Source: Mytilus californianus (lineage: Eukaryota > Mollusca > Bivalvia > Mytilida > Mytilidae). From it: a DNA stretch of 64,000 nucleotides. The notes under the pieces are model-generated. The model was not told where the DNA came from. It did not search any database and saw only the letters and a list, made by a program, of their open reading frames with translations. Position numbers and translations under genes: made by a program. Each line of letters begins with the position of its first letter. Within the stretch, counting starts at the first letter, position 1. The stretch lies in the NCBI RefSeq assembly GCF_021869535.1, contig NW_026262668.1, positions 74,979,558-75,043,557 on the forward strand, given 5' to 3'. Shown here piece after piece: positions 63,901 through 64,000 of the stretch.

Positions 63901-64000
63901 TGAAAATCAAAATACCGCGGAATAAAACTAGTTTTTGTTATTAACAAATAACTACATGTCTATTATATGCATTTGGTTTTTGTCTTGCAGATGTACAAAT
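45870..64000 (+). CDS. Gene B: secreted kexin/furin-type subtilisin-like serine protease paralogue, 5' exons only
   Basis: Six complete exons and the start of a seventh form an open frame (45870-45969, 48821-48876, 50651-50713, 52196-52321, 53189-53244 or 55894-55949, 60931-61016, 63991-64000+). Order: signal peptide, short linker ending DPEWNKQWYL, catalytic Asp104 (VVDKG), a variable loop, then catalytic His135 (HGTRVAG). The Asn and Ser exons lie beyond the right edge, so activity cannot be judged here. Intron positions and phases match gene A throughout, so the genes are paralogues by duplication in inverted, head-to-head orientation. As in gene A there is no space for a propeptide and Lys follows the catalytic Asp. 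Unlike gene A, the loop exon before His is present twice. The 9.9 kb to 60931 and the last intron are full of repeats. Confidence 0.87.
46142..46290. repeat. Short repeat rich in inverted TGGATAA/TTATCCA motifs
   Basis: Begins 'cagggcccggttgttcaaaa', followed by 'gataaagttatccactggat', 'actggataacttctgtccac' and 'ttatccagggac'. Many short complementary pieces, probably a transposon end. Confidence 0.5.
46551..47700 (+). mobile_element. Penelope-like C-terminal RT fragment with 3' tail
   Basis: 46551-46862 encodes VVYISQLIRYARACSHYTDF and LRKFYRHHHELVDLYDVSVS, the same block as at 59026-59814. The rest to about 47700 is a G/T-rich tail without coding potential, ending in a hairpin at 47597-47661. 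It lies inside the first intron of gene B, same strand. Confidence 0.65.
47597..47661. repeat. Imperfect hairpin
   Basis: Arms TTTATGA...GAACATCGGTA and TACCGATGTTC...TCATAAA pair around a loop of about 20 bp. The inner 11 bp are perfect. It lies at the end of a Penelope-like tail. Confidence 0.75.
48050..48520 (-). mobile_element. Penelope-like RT fragment
   Basis: 48302-48105 encodes SASYLDYFLDIDTRGRPQTR followed by VNFPFVSSNIPFVP, a degraded relative of the same RT region. A related copy is at 54470-55200. Confidence 0.55.
48821..48876 (+). CDS. Gene B exon 2: short linker exon
   Basis: The acceptor is a long T tract plus TAG and the donor is TTTG|GTAAGT. It has 56 nt, phase 1 in and phase 0 out, and encodes NFISFNDELQSVIQNCHL. 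The only frame that splices openly into the next exon is this one. It takes the place where a propeptide would be but is only 18 residues long. Confidence 0.6.
49735..49955 (+). mobile_element. tRNA-derived SINE with conserved central domain and CAAT-type tail
   Basis: The head resembles a tRNA (GCCGAGTGCTCTAA, B box GTTGTGAGTTTGAAACCC). The centre (GAAGGTCGGTGATTCTCTC, CCTCTACC) and tail (GTTGAAAGTGGCGTTAAACT, then CAATCAA) recur at 42730-42855, resembling the conserved-domain SINEs known from molluscs. Confidence 0.7.
50175..50400 (+). mobile_element. Second tRNA-derived SINE head
   Basis: A-box-like TGGTCTCGTGGTAGTTTG and B-box-like GGTCTAAGTTCAATCCCC spaced as in a tRNA. No intact cloverleaf, so it is SINE-derived rather than a tRNA gene. 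Confidence 0.55.
50651..50713 (+). CDS. Gene B exon 3: QWYL motif exon
   Basis: This exon has 21 codons, phase 0 to 0, acceptor TTTTGTAG and donor CTT|GTAAGT. It encodes LIECQCTISI then VDPEWNKQWYL, the convertase-type entry to the catalytic domain. It is homologous to gene A exon 13917-13982. Confidence 0.85.
51345..51500 (+). repeat. Interspersed repeat with 'ctgatgagtct' core, copy 1
   Basis: Related to 54700-54840 (same strand) and 58565-58715 (inverted), sharing 'actgatgagtct', 'cgcgtctggcgtac' type sequence and 'ctggtatctgtga'. Confidence 0.6.
52196..52321 (+). CDS. Gene B exon 4: catalytic aspartate exon
   Basis: This exon has 42 codons, phase 0 to 0, acceptor CACTTTCAG and donor ATT|GTGAGT. 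It encodes YDMNVMPAWRSCVDGTGVTV then GVVDKGVEDHSDLNI. An AG six bases later would also keep the frame, but the 126-nt length is identical to gene A exon 4, so 52196 is preferred. Asp104 is catalytic and Lys follows it, as in gene A. Confidence 0.92.
52480..54460 (+). repeat. Tandem segmental duplication inside gene B, copy 1
   Basis: Collinear with 55216-58100, including exon 5a and its flanking introns ('caatcaacaccaatatctcc', 'gacaaggcctacgagttaat', 'gggatcgccagcttttggaa'). Confidence 0.85.
53189..53244 (+). CDS. Gene B exon 5a: first copy of a duplicated loop exon
   Basis: This exon has 56 nt, phase 0 in and phase 2 out, acceptor TTCTTCTAG and donor CTAG|GTAGGC. It encodes NRYLDTSRRQRWEDQYNA, and Arg is completed from the next exon directly before HGTR. 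Its twin at 55894 has the same length, phases and splice sites, so the two look mutually exclusive. Including both would break the frame. Confidence 0.8.
54470..55200 (-). mobile_element. Retroelement fragment between the two duplicated gene B segments
   Basis: Both ends resemble 48050-48520 ('gagataatatgtatatgtcc', 'catagattctagtttgaggt'). The middle (54700-54840) is the interspersed repeat also at 51345-51500 and 58565-58715. It sits exactly between the two copies of the duplicated exon segment. Confidence 0.55.
55216..58100 (+). repeat. Tandem segmental duplication inside gene B, copy 2
   Basis: Contains exon 5b. Extra sequence not in copy 1 lies around 56830-57590 and 57705-57940. The copies are separated by retroelement debris at 54470-55200. 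Confidence 0.85.
55894..55949 (+). CDS. Gene B exon 5b: second copy of the duplicated loop exon
   Basis: This exon has 56 nt, phase 0 in and phase 2 out, acceptor TTCTTTTAG and donor CTAG|GTAGGC. It encodes NRHLDNRRRPRWEDQYNA. It differs from copy 5a at about seven bases, six of them non-synonymous (Y/H, T/N, S/R, Q/P), with one silent change. It is fully open with intact splice sites, so it is probably a usable alternative. Confidence 0.8.
58565..58715 (-). repeat. Interspersed repeat with 'ctgatgagtct' core, inverted copy
   Basis: Complement of the 54700-54840 repeat ('tgtacgccagacgcgcgttt', 'aaagtacgaagttgacgag'). It joins the Penelope-like tail at 58725. Confidence 0.6.
58725..59025 (-). 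mobile_element. 3' tail of the truncated Penelope-like copy
   Basis: Continuous with the RT frame above and similar to 27299-27540 and, in part, 34720-34900. Contains the shared 'cccgtcgtgttgcttatgt'. Confidence 0.6.
59026..59814 (-). pseudogene. Penelope-like RT, C-terminal two thirds (262 codons)
   Basis: Contains VGIPMGTNCAPLLVDLFLYY (motif B), RYIDDVLSLNN (motif C), a YLDLHLEID segment and the family's VYISQLIRYSRAC C-terminal block. Motif A and everything N-terminal are missing, so this is a 5'-truncated copy. It lies in the intron of gene B between exons 5b and 6, opposite to the gene. Confidence 0.8.
60931..61016 (+). CDS. Gene B exon 6: catalytic histidine exon
   Basis: This exon has 86 nt, phase 2 in and phase 1 out, acceptor CATTTCAAG and donor GCTG|GTAAGT. 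It encodes HGTRVAGIVAAKKNQMGIIG then IAFGAQIA. His135 is catalytic. Length and phase equal gene A exon 6. Confidence 0.95.
61344..62781. repeat. Tandem array of about 480-bp units with CGTCCGTCGTCCGTCG head
   Basis: Starts with a hairpin-like 'ctcacctcgcccaaaaggg' / 'ccaagtgagc' and a 'cgtccgtcgtcgtccgtcgtcg' run. Units begin 'cttttacaaaaatcttctcc' at about 61430, 61918 and 62413, and the array ends 'aaggtgagcgacacaggctc'. A single diverged unit is at 26576-26770. Confidence 0.85.
62795..63610. repeat. Tandem satellite-like units of about 320 bp
   Basis: 'gactatcagtccccga' recurs at about 62979 and 63309 with an earlier partial copy at 61174. 'aagcgcttcgga' recurs at 62904, 63229 and 63579. 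It is in the last gene B intron of the window. Confidence 0.85.
63991..64000 (+). CDS. Gene B exon 7: first 10 bases only
   Basis: A strong acceptor (TTTTTGTCTTGCAG) ends at 63990. The following bases complete an Asp codon and then read V, Q, matching the D-I-K start of gene A exon 7. The exon runs off the window. Confidence 0.7.

Overview
The window is AT-rich animal genomic DNA with long introns, GT-AG splice sites and dense, diverse repeats. The repeats (Penelope-type retroelement tails, tRNA-derived SINEs with a CAAT-rich tail, 'cgtccgtcgtccgtcg' repeats, a DIRS/Ngaro-like element) suggest a bivalve mollusc, probably a mussel (Mytilus-like). That placement is inference from repeat style and protein family, not a database match.

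Two real cellular genes are visible, and both were rebuilt exon by exon because their exons are too short to stand out as ORFs. They are paralogous secreted serine proteases of the S8 kexin/furin-type subtilase family, arranged head to head. Gene A is on the minus strand. Its start codon is at 19420, ten coding exons run down to 1342, and it continues past the left edge. It carries the full catalytic set (Asp82, His112, oxyanion Asn212, Ser290 in my numbering). Gene B is on the plus strand. Its start is at 45870 and six coding exons run to 61016, plus the first 10 bases of the next exon at 63991-64000. The two share intron positions, phases and some exact exon lengths (126 and 86 nt). Gene B has a tandemly duplicated, alternative exon just before the catalytic His (53189-53244 and 55894-55949), which lies inside a 2-3 kb duplicated segment.

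Both proteases look unusual. They seem to lack the roughly 80-residue propeptide of ordinary convertases. Several acidic residues that give furin/kexin their dibasic specificity are replaced. The Asp-His interval is about ten residues shorter than in furin.

The 26 kb between the two start codons (19.4-45.9 kb) is mostly transposon debris. It holds a nearly complete but broken Penelope-like reverse transcriptase (35.9-38.0 kb), other fragments of that superfamily, and a DIRS/Ngaro-like tyrosine-recombinase plus SGNH-hydrolase element with split direct repeats (29.9-34.1 kb). One of those repeats is interrupted by a 767 bp TTAA-flanked inverted-repeat element whose empty site is preserved in the other copy. 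Two TIR elements (16.4-18.7 kb and 22.5-23.1 kb), SINEs and several minisatellites are also present. A duplicated, spliced-looking segment at 39.4 and 44.4 kb may be non-coding first exons of gene B. The introns of both genes hold minisatellites (2.4-3.3, 9.8-10.2, 61.3-63.6 kb) and more retroelement fragments. Intron sequence not listed below shows nothing I can name.
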